A stretch of 64,000 nt of DNA from Streptomyces sp. SAI-127 (GCF_029894425.1 NZ_JARXYJ010000001.1:2914001-2978000), one strand, 5' to 3'. Shown: positions 1 through 8,662, numbered from the stretch's first letter. Numbers and translations are program-made. Notes: a model not told the origin generated them from the sequence alone.

Positions 1-1
1 C

Positions 2-1576
2 GTCACCTTCGCCCGCTCCGCCGACGGCTCCCGCTACTACGCCATCGACCAGTCACCGGAGCAGCTGAACACCAACCCGGACAGCGGCCTGGAGGGCATC
101 TACGTCTCCAAGTCCGGCTCCCCCACGGGCCCTTGGACGAAGATCGCCGACTATCAGGGCCTGGCCGCCGACGGCTCCGCGCTGACCACCAGCGGCTACA
201 TGCCGGGCGTGCAGGCCTGGTACAACCAGTTCCTGACGGTCGACCCGGCGAACGCGGAGCACGTGTACGCGGGTCTGGAGGAGGTCTACGAGACCAAGGA
301 CGGCGGCAGCACCTGGTCGACCGTGGGCCCGTACTGGAACTTCTCCTTCCCCTGCTGGAACATCGACCCGGCCAAGCAGACCGGTGACTGCAGCCAGACC
401 ACCCACTCCGACCAGCACGGCGTGGCGATCGGCAGCTACCACGGCAAGAGCTTCGTGTACGTCGGCAACGACGGCGGCGTCTACAAGCGGCCGGTCAACG
501 GCTCCCAGGACTCCTCCGGGCACGCCACCGACTGGACCTCGCTGAACGACGGCACCATCGACACCCTGCAGTACTACTCGGTGGGCATCGGCAAGGACCT
601 GGACCACGGCGGCGTCTCCGTCACCGGCGGCCTGCAGGACAACGGCCAGTCCGTCCTGCGCAGCAACGACAAGGTGATGGGCTCCAACTTCGGCGGGGAC
701 GGCGGCGACACGCTCACCGACCCGGCCAACGGGTGCAACATGGCCGAGGAGTACGTCTACCTCTCCATCCAGGTGACCCAGAACTGTGCCGTCAACGACG
801 GGAGTTGGATCGACGACGCCGCCAAGGCCACGTCGTACAACGTCGCCCCGGCGGACAACGCAACCGGCGAGGCCCGCTTCATCGCCCCGCTCGCGGCCGA
901 CGCCAAGAACCCCTCGACCTGGATCGCGGGCGGCCGTCACGTGTGGGTGCAGACCCACGGCTACGCCATCCGCAGCGGCAGCGAGTGGACCAGCCTGTAC
1001 GACCTCGGCGAAGGCCGCACCGCGACCGCCGTCGCCACCTCCGGCGGCAAGGTCTACGCGGCCTGGTGCGGGCCCTGCAACAACCAGGGCTTCGCCCGCG
1101 GAATCTCCGTCGGCAACACGGACGGCACCGGCTGGCACGACATCGCCCTGCCGGCCACCGGCGCGGACGGGACCGTACCCAACCGCTACCTCAGCGGCTT
1201 CGCCGTCGACCCGAAGAACGCCGACCACGTCTACCTCACGGTCAACGGCTTCTCCCGGCAGTGGACCGAGGGGCCGGGCGCGGGCGTGGGTCACGTCTTC
1301 GAGTCCAAGGACGGCGGTACCACCTGGAAGGACATCTCGAAGAACCTCCCCGACGTGCCGGCCGACTCCGCGGTCGTCACACCGAACGGTGGTCTCGCCG
1401 TGGGCACCGACCTCGGTGTCGTCTACCGGGCGCCGGGACGTACGACCTGGCAGCGCGTCGGCAACCTCCCGGCGGTCGCCGTGCTCCAGGTGAAGCTGAG
1501 CCCCGACGGCAGCACGCTGTACGCGGCCACCCACGGCCGCGGCATCTACGCGATCAAGGTGCGCGACTGCGGCTGA
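2..1576 (+). CDS. BNR/Asp-box repeat secreted glycosidase-like protein (5' truncated by window)
   Basis: The reading frame is open from the first bases of the window, so the N-terminus (probably with a signal peptide) lies outside. The visible ~524 residues are rich in Trp, Gly, Asp and Asn. They carry Asp-box-like motifs (S/T-x-D-x-G-x-x-W), for example ETKDGGSTWS near position 290 and ESKDGGTTWK near 1300. Such repeats mark the blades of sialidase, xyloglucanase and sortilin-type beta-propellers. The protein is probably extracellular and acts on or binds carbohydrate or another surface polymer, but I cannot identify the substrate. The end GTHGRGIYAIKV-type blade is typical of the family C-terminus. 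It is convergent with the lipoprotein gene that follows. Family assignment is good; enzymatic activity is inference. Confidence 0.8.
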   Translation, partial: VTFARSADGSRYYAIDQSPEQLNTNPDSGLEGIYVSKSGSPTGPWTKIADYQGLAADGSALTTSGYMPGVQAWYNQFLTVDPANAEHVYAGLEEVYETKDGGSTWSTVGPYWNFSFPCWNIDPAKQTGDCSQTTHSDQHGVAIGSYHGKSFVYVGNDGGVYKRPVNGSQDSSGHATDWTSLNDGTIDTLQYYSVGIGKDLDHGGVSVTGGLQDNGQSVLRSNDKVMGSNFGGDGGDTLTDPANGCNMAEEYVYLSIQVTQNCAVNDGSWIDDAAKATSYNVAPADNATGEARFIAPLAADAKNPSTWIAGGRHVWVQTHGYAIRSGSEWTSLYDLGEGRTATAVATSGGKVYAAWCGPCNNQGFARGISVGNTDGTGWHDIALPATGADGTVPNRYLSGFAVDPKNADHVYLTVNGFSRQWTEGPGAGVGHVFESKDGGTTWKDISKNLPDVPADSAVVTPNGGLAVGTDLGVVYRAPGRTTWQRVGNLPAVAVLQVKLSPDGSTLYAATHGRGIYAIKVRDCG

Positions 1577-1612
1577 CAGCGGCGTGACAGGGGGTGGCTC
1601 CGGCTTCCGGGG

Positions 1613-2161
1613 TCACCCCTGCTTCGGGTACGGCAGCACGTCGACATGCAGGGTGAAGGCGACCCGCGCCGCGCCCGCCACGTCCGGGGCCTTCGCCCGC
1701 GCGGTGATCGCGGCCGTACCGCCCCGGGTGCCCGCGCACCGCAGCGATGCGCGGGCCGTGCCGTCCGCGTCCACCCGCCATCCGGACGCCAGGACGAAGG
1801 CCGGCGCGGAACTGAGCACGGCCGTCCAACGCCTGTCGTCCGTCCGGGGCTCCAGCACCAGGGACACGACGGCTCCCGGCCGCAGGCACAGCCGCTGGAC
1901 GACCGCGTCACCGGGGCTGACGAGGACCTCAGCGCGTCCGGAGACACAGCTCACGGACGAGGACGGAGACGAGGACGAGGACGATGATGGAGACGGGGAC
2001 GGAACGGCGGACGCGCGCGTCGACGCACCCCCCGACGGCTCTGTCACACCGCCGCTTCCTCCCGAAGGCCCCGAAGGCCCCGAAGGCCCTCGCGCCGACG
2101 TCCCGCACGCCACCAGGACGGTCACCCCGGCCACCGCCCACACTCCGGCCCACCATCGCAT
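1613..2161 (-). CDS. Putative lipoprotein with Ser/Pro-rich linker
   Basis: This 182-residue protein starts with MRWWAGVWAVAG and a lipobox ending VLVAC, so it should be lipidated and anchored outside the membrane. A low-complexity Gly/Ser/Pro linker follows (roughly residues 20-70, including a run of serines), then a compact beta-rich domain of about 110 residues. That domain has a few Cys residues, which could form disulfides. I chose the ATG at 2161 because a perfect AGGAGGTG lies five bases upstream; an open frame extends 12 codons further but lacks such a site. The domain is not recognised. It is transcribed convergently with the BNR gene, and an imperfect hairpin overlaps the shared 3' ends near 1587-1620. 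Confidence 0.75.
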   Translation of the reverse strand: MRWWAGVWAVAGVTVLVACGTSARGPSGPSGPSGGSGGVTEPSGGASTRASAVPSPSPSSSSSSSPSSSVSCVSGRAEVLVSPGDAVVQRLCLRPGAVVSLVLEPRTDDRRWTAVLSSAPAFVLASGWRVDADGTARASLRCAGTRGGTAAITARAKAPDVAGAARVAFTLHVDVLPYPKQG

Positions 2162-2430
2162 TCCGGCACCTCCTGGCCCGCGTACGGACACCAGCATGCC
2201 TCGTCGACGCGGACCGGGGCCCGCGTGCCGTGCGAGTCGTATTCGTGATCGCGGGGAGTGCCGATGGCGGTGGGTGTTTCGTGCCGTGTGCCGGTCATCG
2301 GTCCGCCTCGGTCCCGCGGCCCGCGGTTCAGTGGAGGCAGGGCCTTTCGGCCAGTACCGGGCCGGAAAGCGCGGCTTCGCGCGAGGGTCCGGGGCGGTCC
2401 CGCCGGCGTTGATCGCCTATCTTGGCGCGT

Positions 2431-2823
2431 ATGCAGTCCTACACGATCGGCCAGGCGGCGCGTCTGCTCGGAGTGAGCCCGGACACCGCGCGGCGGTGGG
2501 CGGACGCCGGCCGGGTGGCCACCCATCGGGACGAGACCGGGCGACGCCTCATCGACGGGAAGGACCTGGCCGCGTTCTCGGTGGAGTTGGCCAAGAGCGG
2601 CGGCGACGAGGAGACCTCGTACACCTCGGTCCGCAATGCCTTTCCCGGCATCGTCACGGCCGTGAAGCTGGGCGATGTCGCGGCCCAGGTGGAGATCCAG
2701 GCAGGCCCGCACCGGCTGGTGTCACTGCTGACGCGGGAGGCCGTGGAGGAACTCGGCCTGGAGGTCGGGGTGGAGGCCACGGCCCGCGTGAAGTCGACGA
2801 ACGTGCACATCGACCGCGCCTGA
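2431..2823 (+). CDS. HTH-Mop (TOBE) molybdate-binding protein
   Basis: The 130-residue product has two modules. Residues 1-50 (YTIGQAARLLGVSPDTARRW) form a MerR/excisionase-like winged helix. Residues ~65-128 form a Mop/TOBE domain (SVRNAFPGIVTAVK ... EAVEELGLEVGVEATARVKSTNV) of the molbindin type that binds molybdate or tungstate oxyanions. The combination suggests a molybdate-sensing regulator or storage protein. It lies ~0.9 kb before modABC, separated by a peptidase gene on the other strand. I chose ATG 2431 rather than the TTG three codons upstream. No strong ribosome binding site is visible, so a leaderless transcript is possible. The module assignment is firm; control of modABC is inferred from position. 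Confidence 0.85.
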   Translation: MQSYTIGQAARLLGVSPDTARRWADAGRVATHRDETGRRLIDGKDLAAFSVELAKSGGDEETSYTSVRNAFPGIVTAVKLGDVAAQVEIQAGPHRLVSLLTREAVEELGLEVGVEATARVKSTNVHIDRA

Positions 2824-2840
2824 GCGGGAGTCGTGCGGGG

Positions 2841-3530
2841 TCAGAGGGTGAGCAGTTCCTCGTGGAAGCCGCCGAACCGCCGTTCCGTGTCGACGAGATG
2901 GATCTCCAGGATCCAGTGGCATCGGCGTCCGGCTTTGTCCGTACGGCGCAGTGGGGTGCCGTTGGCGGGCGCGATGTACGACTCCACGTCGGCGCCGTCG
3001 ATCCACTCGTGCGGGAACTCACCGACCAGGTGGCCCGCATGCCAACCGCCCAGTTCCCAGCCGGACTTGGCGGCCAGCCCCTCGATCTCGGCGTACAGCC
3101 GCGCGCCGGTGATGTCCGGATCGGCCTCGAAGCGGCTCCGGCCCTCGGCGAAGATCTTCGGCAGGTCGTCGCGGAGGCGGTGCTTGACCGGGTCGTCGCC
3201 GAGGACGAAGGTCCGGCCGAAGTCGGCCTCGTACTCCTCGAAGATCGGGCCGAAGTCGGCGAAGACGATGTCGTCCGTGCCGATCACCCGGTCCGGCGGG
3301 TTCTCCCGGTACGGCTCGAGCGTGTTCGGCCCGGAGCGCACGATCCGCTTGTGCCAGTGCCGCGTGGTGCCGAACAGCTCGTTCGCCAGATCCCGGATCC
3401 GGTCGCTGACCGCCCGCTCCCCCTCCCCCGGCGCCACCAGCCCGCGCTCCTCGATCTCCGCGAAGAGCCGAACGGCCTTCGCCTGAGCGTCCAGCAGCCT
3501 CGCTGCGCGCGTGGGTTCGTCGTCCGCCAT
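2841..3530 (-). CDS. M24-family (aminopeptidase P-like) metallopeptidase
   Basis: This protein of about 229 residues has the pita-bread catalytic core: DIVFADFGPIFEEYEADFGRTF supplies the first metal-ligand region, GWELGGWHAGHLVGEFPH the metal-binding His region, and ILEIHLVD the Glu region. It is shorter than typical aminopeptidase P (~400+ residues) because the N-terminal creatinase-like domain is missing, as in many actinobacterial M24 stand-alone proteins. The start at 3530 (MADDEPTRA) is where family-like sequence begins; the frame is open a further 24 codons to 3602 but that stretch looks non-coding. It sits antisense between the Mop regulator and modA and has no evident link to molybdate. 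Substrate unknown. Confidence 0.75.
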   Translation of the reverse strand: MADDEPTRAARLLDAQAKAVRLFAEIEERGLVAPGEGERAVSDRIRDLANELFGTTRHWHKRIVRSGPNTLEPYRENPPDRVIGTDDIVFADFGPIFEEYEADFGRTFVLGDDPVKHRLRDDLPKIFAEGRSRFEADPDITGARLYAEIEGLAAKSGWELGGWHAGHLVGEFPHEWIDGADVESYIAPANGTPLRRTDKAGRRCHWILEIHLVDTERRFGGFHEELLTL

Positions 3531-3741
3531 GGAGGCGAACGTAATCACCGGGATCGTCCCCGGCAACGGAATTGCCGCATCCCGTACAAACGCACATGCC
3601 ACCCTGACGAATCCTGTTCCAGGCTCATGCGATGCGACAGGATACTTTCACCTCGCATCTGCGCCAGTATCGTGGGTGGTGGAAGGTCCGCCAGGACCGC
3701 AGGTGAAGGTGTCCGTCAGGACCCAGAGGGAGTGGACCGTG

Positions 3742-4566
3742 ATGACCCGTACCGCGCGCCGGAACCGCCGGACCCTGCAGGTGACCGGGGCAGGCGCCGC
3801 CGCGCTGCTGGCCCTCAGCGCCTGCTCGTCGTCCGGCTCGGGCTCCTCCTCCACGGCGTCGGACTCCTCCGCGGCCGCCTCGGACAAGCTCTCCGGCACG
3901 GTGACCGTCTTCGCCGCGGCCTCACTCGAGGAGAGCTTCACGATGCTGGGCGAGCAGTTCGAGCGGGCCCACCCCGGCACGAAGGTGACCTTCAGCTTCG
4001 GCGGCAGCGACTCACTGGCCGCGAGCATCACCGGTGGCGCCCCGGCGGACGTGTTCGCCTCGGCCAGCCCCAAGACGATGAAGATCGTCACGGACGCCGG
4101 GGACGCCTCCGGCACGCCCGTCACCTTCGTGCGCAACCAGCTGGAGATCGCCACCCTGCCCGGCAACCCGGACAAGGTCGCGTCGCTGAAGGACCTCACG
4201 AACCCGGACCTGAAGGTCGTGCTGTGCGACAAGGAGGTGCCCTGCGGCGCCGCCGCCCAGAAGGCCCTCGACGCGAGCAGGCTGAAGCTCACGCCGGTCT
4301 CCTACGAGCAGGACGTCAAGGCCGCGCTGACGAAGGTCGAGCTGAAGGAGGCCGACGCGGCCGTCGTCTACAAGACCGATGTGCACGCCGCGGGTGACAA
4401 GGTGGGGGGCGTGGAATTCCCCGAGTCCGCCGACGCCGTCAACGACTACCCGATCACCCTGCTCAAGGACGCGCAGCACACCGACACCGCCAAGGCGTTC
4501 ATCGCCCTTGTGCGGTCCGCCGAGGGCCAGAAGGTCCTGACCGAGGCCGGGTTCCTGAAGCCGTGA
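3742..4566 (+). CDS. modA: Molybdate ABC transporter substrate-binding lipoprotein ModA
   Basis: About 274 residues. A twin-Arg-containing N-region (TRTARRNRRTLQ) leads into a lipoprotein signal with lipobox LSAC, a Ser/Gly-rich spacer, then the periplasmic-binding domain. Diagnostic segments are VTVFAAASLEESF, TFSFGGSDSLAASITGGAPADVFASAS, FVRNQLEIA and AAVVYKTDVHAAG, which line the oxyanion pocket of ModA. It captures molybdate outside the membrane and hands it to ModB/ModC. GGGAG lies ~10 bases upstream. GTG at 3739 directly before the ATG is an equally possible start. The stop overlaps modB's GTG, so the three transporter genes form one operon. Confidence 0.92.
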   Translation: MTRTARRNRRTLQVTGAGAAALLALSACSSSGSGSSSTASDSSAAASDKLSGTVTVFAAASLEESFTMLGEQFERAHPGTKVTFSFGGSDSLAASITGGAPADVFASASPKTMKIVTDAGDASGTPVTFVRNQLEIATLPGNPDKVASLKDLTNPDLKVVLCDKEVPCGAAAQKALDASRLKLTPVSYEQDVKAALTKVELKEADAAVVYKTDVHAAGDKVGGVEFPESADAVNDYPITLLKDAQHTDTAKAFIALVRSAEGQKVLTEAGFLKP

Positions 4567-5426
4567 GCCGCGCAGACCTGCCCGAGGCCACGGCCGAGAC
4601 CCTCAAGGGCGGTCCGCGGCGCCGGCGTCTCCGGACGGGTGCGGTCGGCCGCGGTGTGCCGCTGCCGCTGCTCGTGCCGGCGCTGATCGGTCTGGCGTTC
4701 CTGATCGTGCCGCTGGTCGCGCTTCTTGTACGGGCGCCCTGGCGCAGCATGCCCGAGCAGCTGACCAGCGCCGATGTGTGGCAGGCGCTTCAGTTGTCCC
4801 TGGTCTGCGCCACGGCCGCCACCGCGGTGTGCCTCGTCCTCGGGGTTCCCCTGGCCTGGCTGCTGGCCCGCGTCGAGTTCCCCGGCCGCGGCCTGGTCCG
4901 GGCCCTGGTGACCCTGCCGCTCGTCCTGCCGCCGGTCGTCGGCGGTGTCGCTCTGCTCATGGCGCTGGGCCGCAACGGGGTCGTGGGCAAGTGGCTCGAC
5001 TCCTGGTTCGGGATCACGCTCCCCTTCACCACGGCCGGCGTCGTGGTCGCCGAGGCGTTCGTCGCGATGCCGTTCCTCATCATCAGCGTGGAGGGCACCC
5101 TGCGGGCCGCCGACCCGCGGTACGAGGAGGCGGCGACGACCCTGGGCGCCTCCCGCTTCACCGCGTTCCGCCGGGTCACGCTGCCGCTGATCGCACCGGG
5201 CATCGCTGCGGGCGCGGTACTGGCCTGGGCGCGGGCGCTGGGCGAGTTCGGCGCGACGATCACTTTCGCGGGCAACTTCCCGGGCCGTACCCAGACCATG
5301 CCGCTCGCCGTCTACCTCGCCCTCCAGAGCGACCCGGAGGCGGCCATCGCCCTCAGCCTGGTCCTCCTGGCCGTGTCCGTGGCGGTGCTGGCGGGGCTGC
5401 GCGATCGTTGGATGACGGCGGGATGA
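4563..5426 (+). CDS. modB: Molybdate ABC transporter permease ModB
   Basis: The 287-residue integral membrane protein has five or more hydrophobic segments after a basic N-terminus. It carries the EAA cytoplasmic loop that docks the ATPase (EEAATTLGASRFTAFRRVTLPLIAPGIAAG, nt ~5130-5210). ALGEFGATITFAGNFPGRTQT is typical of ModB/CysT-type permeases. The GTG start overlaps the TGA of modA (GTGA), indicating translational coupling. It forms the membrane channel for molybdate with the product of the next gene. Confidence 0.92.
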   Translation: MSRADLPEATAETLKGGPRRRRLRTGAVGRGVPLPLLVPALIGLAFLIVPLVALLVRAPWRSMPEQLTSADVWQALQLSLVCATAATAVCLVLGVPLAWLLARVEFPGRGLVRALVTLPLVLPPVVGGVALLMALGRNGVVGKWLDSWFGITLPFTTAGVVVAEAFVAMPFLIISVEGTLRAADPRYEEAATTLGASRFTAFRRVTLPLIAPGIAAGAVLAWARALGEFGATITFAGNFPGRTQTMPLAVYLALQSDPEAAIALSLVLLAVSVAVLAGLRDRWMTAG

Positions 5427-5448
5427 GCGGTATGGGTGGAGGCACTCG

Positions 5449-6540
5449 ATGATCGAGAAGAGTCAAGCCGCCGTCCCCGGCAGCCGCCCGGACATCATCC
5501 CCGACGGCCTCGACGCCCGTCTCGTCGTGGACCGTGGCGCCTTCCGCCTCGACGTTTCGCTCACCGTCGCCCCCGGCGAAGTAGTCGCCCTCCTCGGTCC
5601 GAACGGTGCCGGAAAGACCACCGCCCTGCGCGCACTCGCCGGTCTGACCCCGCTCACCGACGGTCATCTACGGCTGGACGGCACCGCGTTGGAGCGAACG
5701 CCGCCGGAATCCCGTCCCGTCGGCGTCGTCTTCCAGGACTATCTGCTCTTCCCGCACCTCACCGCGCTCGACAACGTCGCGTTCGGCCCGCGCTGTCAGG
5801 GCGTGACCAAGACGGCGGCCCGGGCGCGGGCCGCCGCATGGCTGGAGCGAATGGGTCTCGCCGCCCACGCGGGCGCCAAGCCGCGCAAGTTGTCCGGCGG
5901 TCAGGCTCAACGCGTGGCTGTGGCCCGCGCGTTGGCGACCAACCCCCGGCTGCTTCTCCTCGACGAGCCCCTGGCCGCCCTCGACGCCCGCACCCGACTC
6001 GAGGTCCGTGCCCAACTACGGCGCCATCTGGCGGAGTTCGAGGCCGTCGCCGTACTCGTCACGCACGACCCGCTGGACGCCATGGTCCTCGCCGACCGTC
6101 TCGTGGTCGTCGAGCACGGCGAGGTCGTCCAGGAAGGCGCCCCGTCCCACATCGCCCGCCATCCGCGCACCGACTACATCGCCCAGCTGGTCGGCCTGAA
6201 CCTCTACCGGGGCGAGGCCGACGGCCACACGGTCCGCCTCGACGCCGGGCCCGCGCTCACCACCACGGACGACCTCTCCGGACCCGTGTTCGTCGCCTTC
6301 CCGCCGAGCGCGGTGACCCTCTACCGTGAACCGCCCGCCGGCTCCAGCGCCCGCAACCACTGGCGCTGCGAGGTGGCCGGCCTGGAGACCCACGGCGACC
6401 AGATCCGCGCCGACCTCACCGGCGAGCTCCCCCTCGCAGCGGACCTCACCACGGTGGCCGCGGCGGAACTCGACCTGCACCCGGGCGCGGAGGTCTGGGC
6501 GGCGGTGAAGGCGGCGCAGACGCACGCGTATCCCGTCTGA
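5449..6540 (+). CDS. modC: Molybdate ABC transporter ATP-binding protein ModC
   Basis: 363 residues. The N-terminal ABC ATPase has Walker A GPNGAGKTT (nt ~5600), Q-loop VFQDYLLFPHL, signature LSGGQAQRVAVARAL and Walker B LLLLDEPLAALD. A C-terminal TOBE-like regulatory domain (~residues 290-360) is typical of ModC and probably senses cytoplasmic molybdate. It starts 22 bases after modB and energises uptake. The molybdenum enzymes later in the window (nitrate reductase fusion and PaoABC-like hydroxylase) are the likely clients. Confidence 0.92.
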   Translation: MIEKSQAAVPGSRPDIIPDGLDARLVVDRGAFRLDVSLTVAPGEVVALLGPNGAGKTTALRALAGLTPLTDGHLRLDGTALERTPPESRPVGVVFQDYLLFPHLTALDNVAFGPRCQGVTKTAARARAAAWLERMGLAAHAGAKPRKLSGGQAQRVAVARALATNPRLLLLDEPLAALDARTRLEVRAQLRRHLAEFEAVAVLVTHDPLDAMVLADRLVVVEHGEVVQEGAPSHIARHPRTDYIAQLVGLNLYRGEADGHTVRLDAGPALTTTDDLSGPVFVAFPPSAVTLYREPPAGSSARNHWRCEVAGLETHGDQIRADLTGELPLAADLTTVAAAELDLHPGAEVWAAVKAAQTHAYPV

Positions 6541-6937
6541 GACGGCTGTCCGGGGTCCGAGCCGTCGACTCTCCTGGCGTCGACTCTCCTGGCGAGGCGA
6601 GGCGGAACGGGACGCTTGGGCGCACCGCACCCCTGTAACGCCCGGAGCACACGGTCGTCCCCCTTCACCCGAACGGCCGCCCCGACAGGCTGCCCGGCCT
6701 GCCCGTTCCTAGCGTGAGGGCATGCAGCGCAGGCCCGCCCAGCTGCCGGGCAGCAGACCACAGGACTGCCTGACCGCAGACTGCCGGACCCCAGGCCACA
6801 GGTCGCAGGACCGCGGGACGGCAAGACCGCGGGACGCGGGATGACCGGACGCGGGACGGCAGAACCGCAGAACCGCCCGACCGCGGGACGGCAAGACGCG
6901 GGATCACCGGACCGCAGCACCGCAGGAGGAGCAGACC
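6541..6937 (+). repeat. Non-coding spacer with degenerate tandem/direct repeats
   Basis: This is the only fully gene-free stretch longer than 300 bases. From about 6745 to 6937 it consists of imperfect short units around 'accgcgggacggcaagac'. An exact 19-bp copy (GACCGCGGGACGGCAAGAC) is at 6809-6827 and again at 6879-6897, with many partial copies between. A smaller direct repeat (gtcgactctcctggc) occurs near 6568-6596. No convincing protein is encoded here on either strand. The repeats end just before the ribosome binding site of the mini-ORF chain, so the spacer is probably its leader. Confidence 0.6.
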
Positions 6938-6967
6938 ATGACCCCGGCCAGGAGGAGCGGACCATGA
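6938..6967 (+). CDS. Nine-codon leader mini-ORF
   Basis: ATG 6938 is preceded by AGGAGGAG and opens a nine-residue peptide (MTPARRSGP). Its TGA overlaps the ATG of the next mini-ORF (ATGA at 6964). Within it, AGGAGGAGC recurs and serves as the ribosome binding site for that next ORF. The duplicated sequence 'aggaggagc(a/g)gaccatgac' suggests the start region arose by local duplication. Expression is inference from the ribosome binding site and the overlap. Confidence 0.3.
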   Translation: MTPARRSGP

Positions 6968-7017
6968 CGTCGCCCACCCCCGACCACGATTCCGACGCGA
7001 CGTCGGCCGTCCGATGA
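6964..7017 (+). CDS. Seventeen-codon mini-ORF coupled to the following gene
   Basis: ATG 6964 has AGGAGGAGC just upstream and encodes MTSPTPDHDSDATSAVR, then TGA. The stop overlaps the ATG at 7014 of the 68-residue Cys-rich ORF (ATGA). This creates a chain of three ORFs joined by four-base overlaps. Such chains normally signal translational coupling. The acidic, Thr/Ser-rich peptide matches nothing I recognise. Confidence 0.35.
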   Translation: MTSPTPDHDSDATSAVR

Positions 7018-7220
7018 CGGCCGCGGACCCCACCCCCGCCCTGCGCTGCGCGAGCCGGCATTCCGGCCCGCGGGACGGCGAGGAGTGCGGGGCCCGCGCC
7101 CGCTTCGAGATCTCCTGTCACGCGCGGCCACCGCTGCTCGTGTGTCCTCAACACCTGGGCCCCGCACTGCTGTTGGCCGACGGTGTGCTGTGGCCTCCGG
7201 AGATCAGACTGGTGCGGTGA
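7014..7220 (+). CDS. Small Cys/His protein, putative metal-binding
   Basis: This 68-residue protein contains four Cys and several His: CASRHSG, EECGARA, EISCHARP and LVCPQHLG. The spacing (C-x12-C-x9-C-x7-C-x2-H) could build a small zinc site. Its start codon overlaps the stop of the preceding mini-ORF, so it is probably translated by coupling rather than from its own binding site. Coding-like GC bias in third positions supports it being real. I do not recognise the family. It ends 45 bases before the convergent secreted-protein gene. Confidence 0.55.
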   Translation: MTAADPTPALRCASRHSGPRDGEECGARARFEISCHARPPLLVCPQHLGPALLLADGVLWPPEIRLVR

Positions 7221-7265
7221 GCTGCCGACGGATGAGCGGGTCCCGTCGGCACGCGTGAGCCGCGC

Positions 7266-7748
<483 letters not shown>

Positions 7749-7950
7749 CTACCGGGAACACGCGCCGACAGCCGTGATCGTCACTCCTTTGGTGGCGAGT
7801 CCGCACCGAGCGTCGTGGAACCGTCCGAGGGATGTCCGCGTGTTGTCACGCTTCATGCTGGGCCGTTCCGATGAGTTCGCGACGGGGGCATGGTCTACCC
7901 ATACGGATACGGACCCCATGGGGACGGTCCCAAAAATATGGAGGTGCGCC

Positions 7951-8145
7951 ATGTGTTCTCACCAGTCTTCGTGCGCTTCGTCCGACAGCACCACCCCGCA
8001 CATCGTCGCGGCCCACCCCGAGCAGGGCTGGAACCTGCTGTGCAACGGCGCGATCGTCTTCGACGACAGCGGCGAGCTGCTGCCCGACGGCCGGATCGTC
8101 GCGCCGCACCGGGTGCCGGCCGGACAGCTGGCCGTCGCCGCCTGA
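7951..8145 (+). CDS. DUF5999-like small protein
   Basis: 64 residues beginning MCSHQSSC and containing HPEQGWNLLCNGAIVFDDSGELLPDGRIVAPHR, a pattern I recognise as the small Streptomyces family DUF5999, function unknown. Three Cys and several His in the short chain hint at metal binding. GGAGGTG lies five bases before the ATG. A longer open frame upstream (from 7540) is antisense to the neighbouring secreted-protein gene and is rejected. The leader contains a perfect CCCCATGGGG palindrome (7914-7923). Confidence 0.8.
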   Translation: MCSHQSSCASSDSTTPHIVAAHPEQGWNLLCNGAIVFDDSGELLPDGRIVAPHRVPAGQLAVAA

Positions 8146-8263
8146 TCAGTCCCTGCGGCCGCAGCCGGCCGATCCGACCGGTGGTCCGAGCAGCGGCTCC
8201 GGCCCGACGCCGGCACCAGGAACGCCACCCCGAGCAACTTCCCGGCCCCCGGTGCGGGGCCCG

Positions 8264-8662
8264 CTACGGCAGCACCGCGAAGCCGTCGAGCTCCACCGCC
8301 GCCTGGTCGTCCCACAGCCGTACGACCTCCACGACCGCCATCGCGGGGTAGTCCCGGCCCGCCGACTCCCGCCAGATGCGGCCCAGTTCAGGTGCGTGGG
8401 TGCGGTAGGCGGCGATGTCGGTGGCGTAGACGGTGACGCGGGCGAGGTCGGACGGAGTGCCACCCGCGGCCGCCAGGGCGGTGAGGAGGTTGTCGAGCGC
8501 CTTCTCGAACTGCTCCGGCAGGGATTCCCCGACCACCTTGCCGTCGGCGTCGAGGGCGGTCTGCCCGGCGAGGAAGACCACCCGGGACCCGGTGGCGACG
8601 ACCGCGTGGGAGAAGCCGGTGGGCGGGGAAAGTTCGGGTGGGTTGATGCGCTCGGCGGTCAT
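8264..8662 (-). CDS. RidA-family enamine/imine deaminase
   Basis: 132 residues of the RidA/YjgF/UK114 fold: RVVFLAGQTALDADGKVV, FEKALDNLLTALAAAGG, VYATDIAAY and the C-terminal RLWDDQAAVELDGFAVLP. RidA trimers hydrolyse reactive 2-amino-acrylate-like enamines and imines to ketones plus ammonia. The catalytic Arg of archetypal RidA appears replaced (motif near AVVEVVRLWD), so it may belong to a Rid subfamily with a specialised substrate. It lies 16 bases downstream of the acyl-CoA dehydrogenase gene, so the two are co-transcribed. In an aminobenzoyl-CoA pathway an enamine product would be expected, which gives it a plausible job. Confidence 0.88.
   Translation of the reverse strand: MTAERINPPELSPPTGFSHAVVATGSRVVFLAGQTALDADGKVVGESLPEQFEKALDNLLTALAAAGGTPSDLARVTVYATDIAAYRTHAPELGRIWRESAGRDYPAMAVVEVVRLWDDQAAVELDGFAVLP

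Noticed and set aside
53..1534. Long open frame on the minus strand (493 codons) antisense to the BNR gene
   Set aside because: It encodes Arg/Val/Gly-rich low-complexity sequence typical of antisense frames in high-GC DNA, and the plus-strand frame has clear Asp-box motifs.
1584..4397. 937-codon plus-strand open frame
   Set aside because: It crosses the lipoprotein, the Mop gene, the peptidase and modA in wrong frames, and shows no domain pattern.
6741..6937. CRISPR-like array
   Set aside because: Units are degenerate, irregularly spaced and lack unique spacers; no cas genes are nearby.
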